Program-made: the position numbers and the translations under genes
Notes under the pieces: model-generated
Databases searched by the model: none
What the model was told of the DNA's origin: nothing
Seen by the model: only the letters and a program-made list of their open reading frames with translations
Source of the DNA: Leishmania mexicana MHOM/GT/2001/U1103
Taxonomy: Eukaryota > Euglenozoa > Kinetoplastea > Trypanosomatida > Trypanosomatidae
Length of the DNA stretch: 64,000 bases
Assembly (NCBI RefSeq): GCF_000234665.1
Contig: NC_018316.1
Span: 372,001-436,000 of the forward strand
Direction: 5' to 3'
In this document: positions 1 to 8,280 of the stretch, piece by piece
Position numbering within the stretch: position 1 is the first letter of the stretch
Layout: each line of letters opens with the position of its first letter

Positions 1-1200
1 GAGCGCAATGACATCGCTGGTCAGCTTCAATATGGAGGACACTAAGGTCTCCGGCAGTCTGCCGCCTCAGTGGAGCTCGATGACGAAGTTGCAGCAGGTG
101 CTGCTGGCCGAGACGGCGGTGTCCGGCACACTTCCTGCAGCGTGGAGTGCGCTGAAGTCGCTCAACACACTTCACCTGTCCGGTACTCAGGTCTCTGGCA
201 CGCTGCCGCCCGAGTGGAGTGGGATGACATCGCTGTCATTTCTTTATCTGGAGGGCACTAGGGTGTCCGGCAGTCTGCCGCCCACGTGGAGTGGGATGAC
301 AAACGCCCAGCTTTTGCAGCTGGAGAACTGCGATCTGTCCGGCAGTCTGCCCCCCTCGTGGTCTTCGATGCCGAAGCTGCAGAAAGTGTCACTGAGCGGG
401 AACCACTTCTGCGGGTGTGTGCCCGACTCGTGGACGGCGAAGGAGCGCCTCGATGTGACCATCGAGGAATGGCACAAGGGCGAGGACTGCAAGCTTGCTA
501 ACGCCTACCGCCCGACTACTGCTCCGCAAACGATCACGACGACCACGCCCACGACCACCACGACCACGACGACCACGACTAACCCGCCCACCACGACGAC
601 CACGACTAACCCGCCCACCACGACGACCACGACTAACCCGCCCACCACGACGACCACGACTAACCCGCCCACCACGAGTACCACGACTAAACCGCCCACC
701 ACGACGACCACGACTAACCCGCCCACCACGAGTACCACGACTAACCCGCCCACCACGACGACCACGACTAACCCGCCCACCACGACGACCACGACTAACC
801 CGCCCACCACGAGTACCACGACTAACCCGCCCACCACGACGACCACGACTAACCCGCCCACCACGAGTACCACGACTAAGCCGCCCACCACGACGACCAC
901 GACTAACCCGTCCACCACGAGTACCACGACTAACCCGCCCACCACGACGACCACGACTAACCCGCCCACCACGACGACCACGACTAACCCGCCCACCACG
1001 AGTACCACGACTAAACCGCCCACCACGACGACCACGACTAACCCGCCCACCACGAGTACCACGACTAATCCGCCCACCACGACGACCACGACTAACCCGC
1101 CCACCACGACGACCACGACTAACCCGCCCACCACGAGTACCACGACTAACCCGCCCACCAAGACGACCACGACTAACCCGCCCACCACGACGACCACGAC
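1..1200 (+). CDS. Promastigote surface antigen (PSA/GP46), partial at both ends
   Basis: The reading frame is open from the left edge (codons begin at base 2). The first visible ATG at 8 is inside a leucine-rich repeat, so the true start lies outside the window. About five 24-residue LRRs are visible, each with the PSA signature G(T/S)LPPxWSxM. They are followed by a cysteine cap (CGCVPDSW) and, from about 505, a Thr/Pro-rich stalk. Known PSA proteins are surface or secreted LRR glycoproteins of Leishmania linked to complement resistance and macrophage binding. The stalk runs straight into a block of N, and sequence after the gap is already 3'UTR-like. The C-terminal Cys module and GPI signal seen in the copies at 11346 and 14148 are therefore missing here because of the assembly, not demonstrably because of mutation. 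The family call is secure. The gene's true length is unknown. Confidence 0.93.
581..1200 (+). repeat. 27-bp tandem repeat encoding a Thr-rich PSA stalk
   Basis: About 23 copies of a 27-bp unit encode nine residues, TTTTTTNPP or the variant TTSTTTNPP, with a few KPP or NPS variants. The array ends at the N gap, so the copy number is a minimum. Thr/Ser/Pro-rich stalks of this kind are typical sites of heavy glycosylation in PSA proteins. Because 27 is a multiple of three and the unit has no stops, other frames on both strands are also open here and are not genes. Confidence 0.97.
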
Positions 1201-1300
1201 NNNNNNNNNNNNNNNNNNNNNNNNNNNNNNNNNNNNNNNNNNNNNNNNNNNNNNNNNNNNNNNNNNNNNNNNNNNNNNNNNNNNNNNNNNNNNNNNNNNN
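1201..1300. other. Assembly gap (100 N)
   Basis: Exactly 100 N, a usual placeholder for a gap of unknown size. It interrupts the Thr-repeat array. It hides the rest of that array, the Cys module, the GPI signal and the first bases of the 3'UTR of the first PSA gene. Confidence 0.99.
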
Positions 1301-1634
1301 CCGGCACGGCGTCGTCGCTGCCCTCTCACCCCCACCAGCCGAAGGGGAGGCCGACAGCCACACGCGCACGCGCACACGCCGTCGTGCATCGCGTGTGCTT
1401 TCCGCCGTTCTGGCGCGTGCCAGCTCTTGTGTGTCTCTCCGTGTGGCCAGCAGTCGGCACCCGCGCCGATCGAATGTGCGCGCGGCGGCGGTGTGTCGCC
1501 TTGGACAGCGGATGCGGACGCCCGCCCCTCGCCGTGTGCCCTGCGGTCTGCTGTGCTGCCGTGCGAGCGACGTACGGATGCGCTGTCCGGCCCTCTTCGA
1601 CGGGGCTCGCTTGCGGTGCTGTGTTCTCGTGGTC

Positions 1635-1890
1635 TGTGCCGGTGCTGCCCAGGCGGGGTGAGAGCTGGCGGGGGCGTGGGTGCGCGTGCGGCAGCTCTCC
1701 GCTGCGTTGAGGGCGGCCTGCCCCTGCGTCCGCGCACCGTCGCGCTCTCCTCGACGCCACTGCGCGCGTTTGTGGGCTTGCTTTGCTCTGTCTTGCGCGC
1801 TCTCTTATTTTCCGTTTCATTCGTCTGTCTTCTCTTCTCCTCCGGCACTGCGGCCTCGTCACCGCTGCCGTGCGGTGCGCAGGTGGGTGA
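1635..1890. repeat. 256-bp segment present only in spacer copy 1, bounded by 7-bp direct repeats
   Basis: The heptamer TGTGCCG occurs at 1635-1641 and again at 1891-1897. In the other two spacers the sequence left of the first heptamer joins directly to the sequence right of the second, leaving one heptamer. The segment contains a long pyrimidine stretch (about 1770-1845) followed by AG dinucleotides. It might therefore carry an extra splice acceptor, but that is inference. Confidence 0.85.
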
Positions 1891-2112
1891 TGTGCCGTTG
1901 TGCCCCCCTCCCCCTTTCATGGCGCGCTGGGCCGATCGCCCTCTTGCCTCCCTCCTCCCCCTCCCGCCGGTCCTGTCTGTTGTACATCCGTGGACCTTAT
2001 CTTCGTACTGCCTCCGCGCCTCTTCCGTAAATCTTCGTTGGCGTGTGCCGCCCCCCGGACGTCAGCGCCGCTGTGCTCGCATGCTCACGGTGCGTCCCCG
2101 TGCGTGGGCGTG

Positions 2113-2238
2113 CACGTCAGGATATGTATATATGTGTGTACAGGTATATGTGTGTATGGAAATGTATATACATGTGTATGTGTCTGTGTGTGTATATATA
2201 TGTATATATGTGTGTGCGTGTGCGTGTGTGTGCATTAG
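2113..2238. repeat. TG/TA-rich microsatellite block
   Basis: Interrupted runs of TG, TA and TGTA. It replaces a different, non-homologous block at the same place in the other spacers (13104-13372 and its counterpart after 16060). Confidence 0.9.
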
Positions 2239-2680
2239 TGTGTGCGAGCACGCGTGTTGCGCCACGCTCTGTTGCCCGCCTCCGCTGTGCGTGTCACTCG
2301 CTGTGGGCGCGCTGGCGGGTGGCGCCGGGTGGTGGCCGTGCGGCGGGCGGGGGCACCTCTGTGTTTCTCTATTTCTCTGTTCCCTGTTGACCTCAGGAAA
2401 TGAAAGCTGCTCGGCCCCGTTCCCCCGCCCCGTGCCGTGGGAGGGGGATGTGCTGCGGTAGCGACGATGATGCTTGGCATTGTGCCGGGCGTCGTGCGGC
2501 TGGCGCGCCCTCGCCAGTGCAGCACCCGCCACGGCGACGTGGGCTGTGGCGCCGAGCGGCCAACCCACCCGGGCGTCTTGTCGGCCGCGGCCGCCGGTGG
2601 CGTGCGCTCTCGTTCGCTGGCGGCCCTCTCTGGGCCGCTGGCTTGGGCGGAGCTCCGCGCTGCGTACCGCCCGCCTTTAG

Positions 2681-2788
2681 TTGCCCCTCCCTGCCCCTGC
2701 CCTCCTCCTCCTCATGTGCACTGCTCCCTCCCTCTCCACCCCTCCCCACCCCTCGCTGTCCCCTTGGCCAACCTCCACGGCCACGCAG
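2681..2788 (+). promoter_or_regulatory. Candidate spliced-leader trans-splice acceptor region of the second PSA gene
   Basis: A pyrimidine-dominated tract of roughly 85 bases (2681-2766) is followed by AG at 2787-2788, about 230 bases before the ATG. The same block sits at the same distance before the PSA genes at 11346 and 14148. In trypanosomatids this arrangement directs addition of the spliced leader. The exact AG used is a guess, since other AGs follow. Confidence 0.5.
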
Positions 2789-3016
2789 ACGTACGTGCGC
2801 ATACACACCACCCCTCACCTCGCTGCCGCTGCTGTGACAGCTCTAAGGACGCCATCGAGTCGTTGCGCCACCGCTGCTCGCCTCTCCCCCGCACGAGGCT
2901 ACGTACGACGTGCCGGCCACCCCGCTCTGTCCGATAAGCGCTGCAGGCACTCACGCCCGAGTCGTCGCGCCCGCGGATCCGCTGTGGCGCCGCTCCCCTC
3001 TTGACCCCTGCTGCGA

Positions 3017-4561
3017 ATGGCGCAGTGCGTGCGTCGGCTGGTGCTGGCGGCGCCCCTCGCCGCTGTGGTGGCGCTGCTGCTGTGCACGAGCAGTGCACCG
3101 GTGGCGCGTGCTGCGGGGACGAGCGACTTCACTGGTGCGCAGCAGAAGAACACGCTGACGGTGCTGCGGGCGTTTGCGCGTGCGATCCCTGCGCTTGGGA
3201 GCACGTGGACGGGCAGCGACTTCTGCTCGTGGGACTTCGTCACGTGCAATGTGACGGGAGCGTCCGTGTTGGGAATGGATGCGAGGTATATTGGCACGCT
3301 GCCGGAGATGCCTTCGGGCGTGGACTACACGAACGTCATGATCACGGCACTGGACTTCGGCGCAATGGGCCAGGGGCTGAGCGGGACGCTGCCGGACAGC
3401 TGGGGCAAGCTCGTACTGCTGACGGAGCTGACGTTTTCGGGGAACAACGTGAGCGGCACGCTGCCGCCTCAGTGGAGCTCGATGACACGGCTGAGGGAGT
3501 TGTGGATTGATGATTGCGGGCGGATGACCGGCGGCCTGCCGCACGAGTGGGGCTCGATGCCTGAGCTACGGACGCTGCTGCTCAGACACCTGCAGCTGAG
3601 CGGTACGCTACCGCCTGAGTGGGCGGCGATGCCCTCACTACAGACGCTCGAGATGACTGCTGCAGGCGGCATCACCGGCACGCTGCCGCCCGGGTGGAGC
3701 TCGATGAGGTCACTGACGAAGCTTTTCATCAACTACTCGCTGATCACCGGCACGTTGCCCACGCAGTGGAGCTCGATGAAAGGACTGAGAATTCTGTCTG
3801 TGATGCGCTCTCAAGTTTTCGGCAGACTCCCGCCTCAGTGGAGCTCAATGAAATCGCTGACGACTCTTAATCTCCAGGGCACTCAGGTCTCCGGCACGCT
3901 GCCAACTCAGTGGAGCTCGATGAAATCGCTGAGCTTTCTTTATCTGCGCCGCACTCAGGTCTCCGGCACGCTGCCGCGTCAGTGGAGCTCAATGAAATCG
4001 CTGACCCTTCTTGTTATGCAGCGCACTAAGGTCTCCGGCACGCTGCCGCCTGAGTGGAGCTCGCTGAAATCGCTGACCCTTCTTTCTCTGCGGCTCACTC
4101 AGGTTTCTGGGACGCTGCCGCCTGAGTGGAGCTCGATGACAGCGCTCACCATTCTTGCTTTGCAGTACAGTCAGGTCTCCGGCACGCTGCCTGCAGCGTG
4201 GAGTTCGATGAGTACGCTAAAGACTCTTGCTCTGCAGCACACCAAGGTCTCCGGTACGCTACCGCCTCAGTGGAGTGGGATGACGAGTCTCGAAATCCTG
4301 AAGCTGGACAACTGCCACCTCTCGCGCGTGATGCCCTCCTCGTGGTCTTCGATACCGAACCTGCGCCTCATCTCACTGAGCGGCAACAGCTTGTGCGGGT
4401 GTGTGCCAAAGTCGTGGGCCAAGAAGCCTGGTCTCGATGTCGTCATCGAGGACGCGCACAAGGGCAGCATCTGTCTGCTTATTAACGCCTGCCGCCCAAA
4501 GGCTGCTCCTCCGCCAACGACCACGAGGGCATGGAACTCCGCCAATGCCTACGAGACATAG
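3017..4561 (+). CDS. Promastigote surface antigen (PSA/GP46) lacking its GPI-anchor signal
   Basis: The protein has 514 residues. The start is chosen because the first ~45 residues match the PSA genes at 11346 and 14148. They include a signal peptide (basic MAQCVRR, hydrophobic core, likely cleavage after ARA near residue 32). About 14 LRRs of the GTLPPxWSSM type follow, twice the number in the neighbouring complete genes, then a GCVPKSW cap and a very short PTTT stalk. The frame stops at TAG (4559-4561). After that stop the same frame continues into a Cys remnant and the standard hydrophobic PSA tail (4562-4678). As written, the product would enter the secretory pathway but have no anchor. 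It could be a secreted PSA form, which is known in the family, or a recently damaged gene. A sequencing error at the stop is also possible. Confidence 0.9.
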   Translation: MAQCVRRLVLAAPLAAVVALLLCTSSAPVARAAGTSDFTGAQQKNTLTVLRAFARAIPALGSTWTGSDFCSWDFVTCNVTGASVLGMDARYIGTLPEMPSGVDYTNVMITALDFGAMGQGLSGTLPDSWGKLVLLTELTFSGNNVSGTLPPQWSSMTRLRELWIDDCGRMTGGLPHEWGSMPELRTLLLRHLQLSGTLPPEWAAMPSLQTLEMTAAGGITGTLPPGWSSMRSLTKLFINYSLITGTLPTQWSSMKGLRILSVMRSQVFGRLPPQWSSMKSLTTLNLQGTQVSGTLPTQWSSMKSLSFLYLRRTQVSGTLPRQWSSMKSLTLLVMQRTKVSGTLPPEWSSLKSLTLLSLRLTQVSGTLPPEWSSMTALTILALQYSQVSGTLPAAWSSMSTLKTLALQHTKVSGTLPPQWSGMTSLEILKLDNCHLSRVMPSSWSSIPNLRLISLSGNSLCGCVPKSWAKKPGLDVVIEDAHKGSICLLINACRPKAAPPPTTTRAWNSANAYET

Positions 4562-4678
4562 TACGCGGTGGATGGGTGTGAGGTGTGCGATGGCGGCGTG
4601 GCGGCGGCGTCGAGCGGAGCGGTGGCTGCCGCTGCTGTGTGGGCGGCTGTGCTGTTGAGCGTGGGGCTGGCGGCGTGA
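4562..4678 (+). pseudogene. In-frame remnant of the PSA C-terminus and GPI signal after the stop
   Basis: Reading on from TAG without any frame change gives 38 codons and then TGA. They contain DGCEVC joined to DGGVAAASSG and the hydrophobic tail AVWAAVLLSVGLAA, which is identical to the ends of the complete PSA genes. Compared with the gene at 11346, 27 codons of the Cys module are missing. The join is at a shared CGA, so the loss keeps the frame. Confidence 0.85.
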
Positions 4679-4779
4679 GGGTGCGGCGGGCCCCTCTTCT
4701 CTGTGGTGCCCCTGGTGCCTGCCCTCGCCCCCCCGGCACGGCGTCGTCGCTGCCCTCTCACCCCCACCAGCCGAAGGGG

Positions 4780-4879
4780 NNNNNNNNNNNNNNNNNNNNN
4801 NNNNNNNNNNNNNNNNNNNNNNNNNNNNNNNNNNNNNNNNNNNNNNNNNNNNNNNNNNNNNNNNNNNNNNNNNNNNNNN
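4780..4879. other. Assembly gap (100 N)
   Basis: A second 100-N placeholder. The left side is the conserved PSA 3'UTR and the right side is single-copy sequence. The rest of the PSA spacer, and possibly the beginning of another gene, may be hidden here. Confidence 0.99.
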
Positions 4880-6539
4880 CGGTGGCGAGCGTGTTTGTGT
4901 CGGCGTTTGGCTGTGTGGCGGTGGGTGGCGCGGACTGGCGGTTGCCGAGGTCCGCCTCTGCGCCGTTCACCGCAGAGCCTGTGGCCTGGAGTGGGGCGGA
5001 TGACACGCCGGTGGCGGGCGGGGCCCGCACGGCTCGACTGCTGACCCGCCGCGCGGCCGCTTCTCCTGCGCCACTGCCTGGGCGTGCTTGAGTCCGACGG
5101 CTCTGCGAGGTCCGTGAGGTCGGTGGCAGCGTCTCTGCGCAGACGGCGCCCTGTTGTGATGCTTGCTTGGACAGCGGCCACGCTGTGCACTAGAGGCCAT
5201 CCGAGTCGGTGGCGGTGGGGTGGCTGGCGAGCAACGGTGCCGGCACTGAGGATCGGCCCTGCGGCGACGGCGACGGCCGCTGCGCCCGCCGAGGCTTGCG
5301 TGGGGGTGCCCATGGCTGTTGCGTCTGAGGTGGTGGCCGAGTACGTTGCCGGGCCGGCTGCACACGGCTCCTGCGGCGGCCTGCGGTCTCCCCGACCCCG
5401 GCAGCGGCGCCAAGCGGCACGGCGACGGCGGGGCGCTGAGCACGAGGCGCACGGCAGCCGCGACGGCCAGCGTTGCGGGGCGGGGAAGCGCCGGCGTGAA
5501 GCGACTGGAGAAGGCTGGGCAGGCGAAGGGCACGCCCACCCTACTGGATATGCGCGCCAAGGCGAAGCCGAGGACGGAGGGTGGTGCGCCGTAGGTGTGG
5601 CGTGGGCGCAGGGCTGGCTTCGCCATCGCCGCGCGAAGCACCGCGTGTGTCGTGCAGGGGGCGAGCAAGGGTGTGTGGAGGAGGAGCCGCCGTCCCCTCT
5701 ACTGCGTGCTGTGCGGGCGGGCGGCTGCGTGTGTGGGGATAGGTGCGACTATCCGTCCCCGCCCCCGATGCCGGTGGAGCGCGCTGGGGCCCGCCTGTAT
5801 GCGCATGTGCGCGGCTGCTCTCCCCAGCCTCCCTTCTGCGCCCCCGCGTCGCAGGCCGCACCGCTGCGTTGAGATACGGCGCATATGGGTTGGCGGAGTG
5901 AAGCCGCGGGCCGCCTCTGCTTGGCTTGCTTGCATGCGAGCACGCTGGTGGTTTGTTGGCTGGGCCGACTCGGCACGGTGCGCCCCATCCCTCCTCCCTC
6001 CTCCCTGCGCCCGCCTCGTCTGCAGCCACGGTGTGCTCTCGCCTTGGCGGTGGCGGCGCGTGCAAGCGTTCTCTCGTGCTCGCGCACGTCGGGCGTGCAT
6101 CCGCGTGACCGCGCTGGTGGGCGAACGGGGCGAGGGGAGGAGAAGCACACGCGGCGAGGCGGAGAGAGATAGCGTGTGGCCTGTGCTGCCCGCAGGGGTG
6201 TGGGCCATGCGCACGGGAGGGGTGCAGCGGAGGGGGCCGCAACTGCCCACTGCGCTGAATGCGAACTGTGGGGCCGGAGAGGAGACCTCACGGGGGTGCT
6301 GGGCCCTCCATCATCTGTCGTGCCCCCCACCGACATCCGGCAGTGGCCGACATCAGCTCCCCCGCTGCCTGCGATGCGCGCCACGTACTCGCTCCTTTCT
6401 CCCCGCCGCATAGATGACGACCCCGGTGACCGGGGGACACCCCGGTGCGTGGCATCCGGTGTCGCGCTCTCTGTGTGGGGCAGGGGAGCGGCCGCCCCTG
6501 CCCCCTCATCCCTGCCGATGCAGAACGGCTTCTGGTGGT

Positions 6540-6905
6540 GACAGGGCTGGGCCCCTACGGCGTAGGGGGAGGCGAGAGCGATGTGCCGCCACCAGTGTCG
6601 GCGGTCAGGTCGTGGATGGCGTGGCGCCGGCGCGACGCGCGGCAGTGAACACGCCTGTGCCGCCCGCATGATGGGCGAAGGGTCGACGGGGCTCGGGCGT
6701 CTCTCACCCGGCCGTTGCTGCCTGGTGGTGGGGCGCACCGGGTGGCTGCCGGCACGGTGTGCGCTGCTGTGGGCGACCTGCGTGGTGGATGGGTGGGCAG
6801 AGGTTGTGCGAGGGACCGTGCTCATGTTACGGGGCCGCGCGCGGTGGCGTGGCGTCGGGCTGCTGTCGTGGGGCGGAGGGATGGACACGCGGAGGAGGAG
6901 CTGCT
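6540..6905 (+). mobile_element. SIDER-like degenerate retroposon remnant (copy A)
   Basis: This aligns by eye, with scattered mismatches and indels, to 54675-55095. Shared words include GGATGGCGTGGCG, CAGTG(A/C)ACA, TGGGCG and ATGGA(C/T)ACGC in the same order and spacing. SIDERs are short interspersed degenerate retroposons, abundant in Leishmania 3'UTRs and linked to mRNA turnover. That the two copies are related is seen directly. The SIDER name is inference from genus, size, location and degeneracy. Confidence 0.5.
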
Positions 6906-8119
6906 TGCGCTGTGGCAGGCGTCGCTACCCCGGGTGCCACGTGGCACTCGCCCCTCTCCCCACCTGCGACATGCGGTCAGCCACGCATGCGGGCGGCGAG
7001 CGACACCGGCTCTCATAAGGGGCTTGTGTCCTGTGCCTCCATACCCCCGCTGCCCTTGGACAGCGCGCCAATACAGCGGTGAGGGGCCTCATGGGCAGAG
7101 GGAGTGCCCCCGCCACTGCCTGCTCTCTTGCCCCCGCTTCTCCTCCCCCGGTGATGGGAGGCGAGCAAGCGAGCGCCGCTCGCCGGCCTCTCCCGCCCCA
7201 CCGAGCAGCGACCGACAAGCGTCAGCCACAACGCCGGCGTCCTTCCGCGGATCTTCGACTCGCTCCTTGTGTGCTCCCCTTCCGGCTGTGCTTGGTGCCG
7301 CTGTTGCGCGTGCGTGGCGAGCAGGCCGGTGCTGCCGCATCGTCCCCCTTCGTGTGCGCATACGCCAGTCCGTGGGCGATGCCGGCGTCTTGCGCCTCGT
7401 CGTTTCGCCGGCCGACCGACAGCGATATGCGCATGCCGTGCCTCCGCAGCAGGAGGCTGGGCGTGCCGGAGTTGCTGCAGGGCGCGGCAGACACGGCAAA
7501 CGCACGGCGGCACTGATACGCACTCGAGGCGCACCGGGTCGTCTCGGAACGCTGTCGCTGCTCGCTCTGCTTTCGCTCTTCCGTTGTTCTCGACTCTGGC
7601 GTCGGGTGGTGAGGGCTCCCACCCGGGTACGCCTAGGCTGGGGTGGCTGAAGGCATCGCCGCTATTGCCGCAACGGGTGCGGGTCAGTGCGAGCAGGCGC
7701 CGCCGCCGCATCGCACCCCCTCCTCACGAGCGAGCTGGGCGTGTGGCGAGAGCAGATGGGGGGAGAGCGTGGCCGCAGCGCCCTGCCTCCCTCCTCTCCT
7801 CGCGCTGCGCAGCTCGCACAGGTGCTCCGATATCTCCCTGCCCCTCTCTGCTGCGCACCACGGCGTGCACCCCCCTCCCCTCTGCGCACTCGGTGGGGTT
7901 TGCTACTGTGGCAGCTGTGGTGCGAGGGTGGTGTCTCCGCGTTCCCCTCTCGGCGTCACTGGCGTCACTACCATCCGTAGCGCGTGCCCGTGCTGCCCGT
8001 GCTGCTGCCTTGTACCGTGCTTGATGCGTGCTCCCGCTCCGACGCACTTCGCCACTGCTCTGTCGCCCATCGTTGTTTGCTTCATCGAAGAATTCGTGCC
8101 GCGTATCAGAGCTCTGCTC

Positions 8120-8200
8120 GCACGCACACACGCACACACACACACACACACACACAGACACACACACACAGACACACACACACACACACACACACACGCA
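8120..8200. repeat. CA microsatellite
   Basis: About 80 bases of nearly pure CA, with a few GA and CG interruptions, ending about 80 bases before the start codon at 8281. Confidence 0.97.
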
Positions 8201-8280
8201 AGGCTGCCGAGAGCAGGGCCGCGCCGCACCCGTTGCCGCCTATCTGCGCTCTCCCTGCTCGTGCAGCCCCCTGCCTGGTG

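Larger units (their letters stand above)
1301..3016 (+). other. PSA 3'UTR plus intergenic/5'UTR spacer, copy 1
   Basis: This is homologous to the spacers at 12450-14147 and 15411-16595. It starts inside the shared 3'UTR and runs to the next PSA start codon. It differs from the other copies by an extra 256-bp segment (1635-1890) and by an unrelated TG/TA-rich block (2113-2238). The last 380 bases are almost identical to those before the other PSA genes. I see no independent gene in it. The open frames are accidental products of the GC-rich sequence. Confidence 0.85.
4880..8280. other. Single-copy stretch without a supported gene
   Basis: About 3.4 kb of very GC-rich DNA. It holds short coding-like stretches just after the gap (4880-5596), a SIDER-like degenerate repeat (about 6540-6905), and a CA microsatellite shortly before the next gene. 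The many open frames on both strands overlap one another, start anywhere and show no recognisable domain. I do not call any of them. Confidence 0.6.

Noticed and set aside
389..1920. Long open frames in other frames and on the - strand across the Thr repeat and the gap
   Set aside because: The 27-bp repeat is stop-free in most frames, and the N block artificially extends them. They encode only Arg/Gly or Val/Gly monotony.
8120..8200. CA repeat considered as a CRISPR-like or regulatory array
   Set aside because: It is a plain dinucleotide microsatellite without spacers, common in Leishmania spacers.
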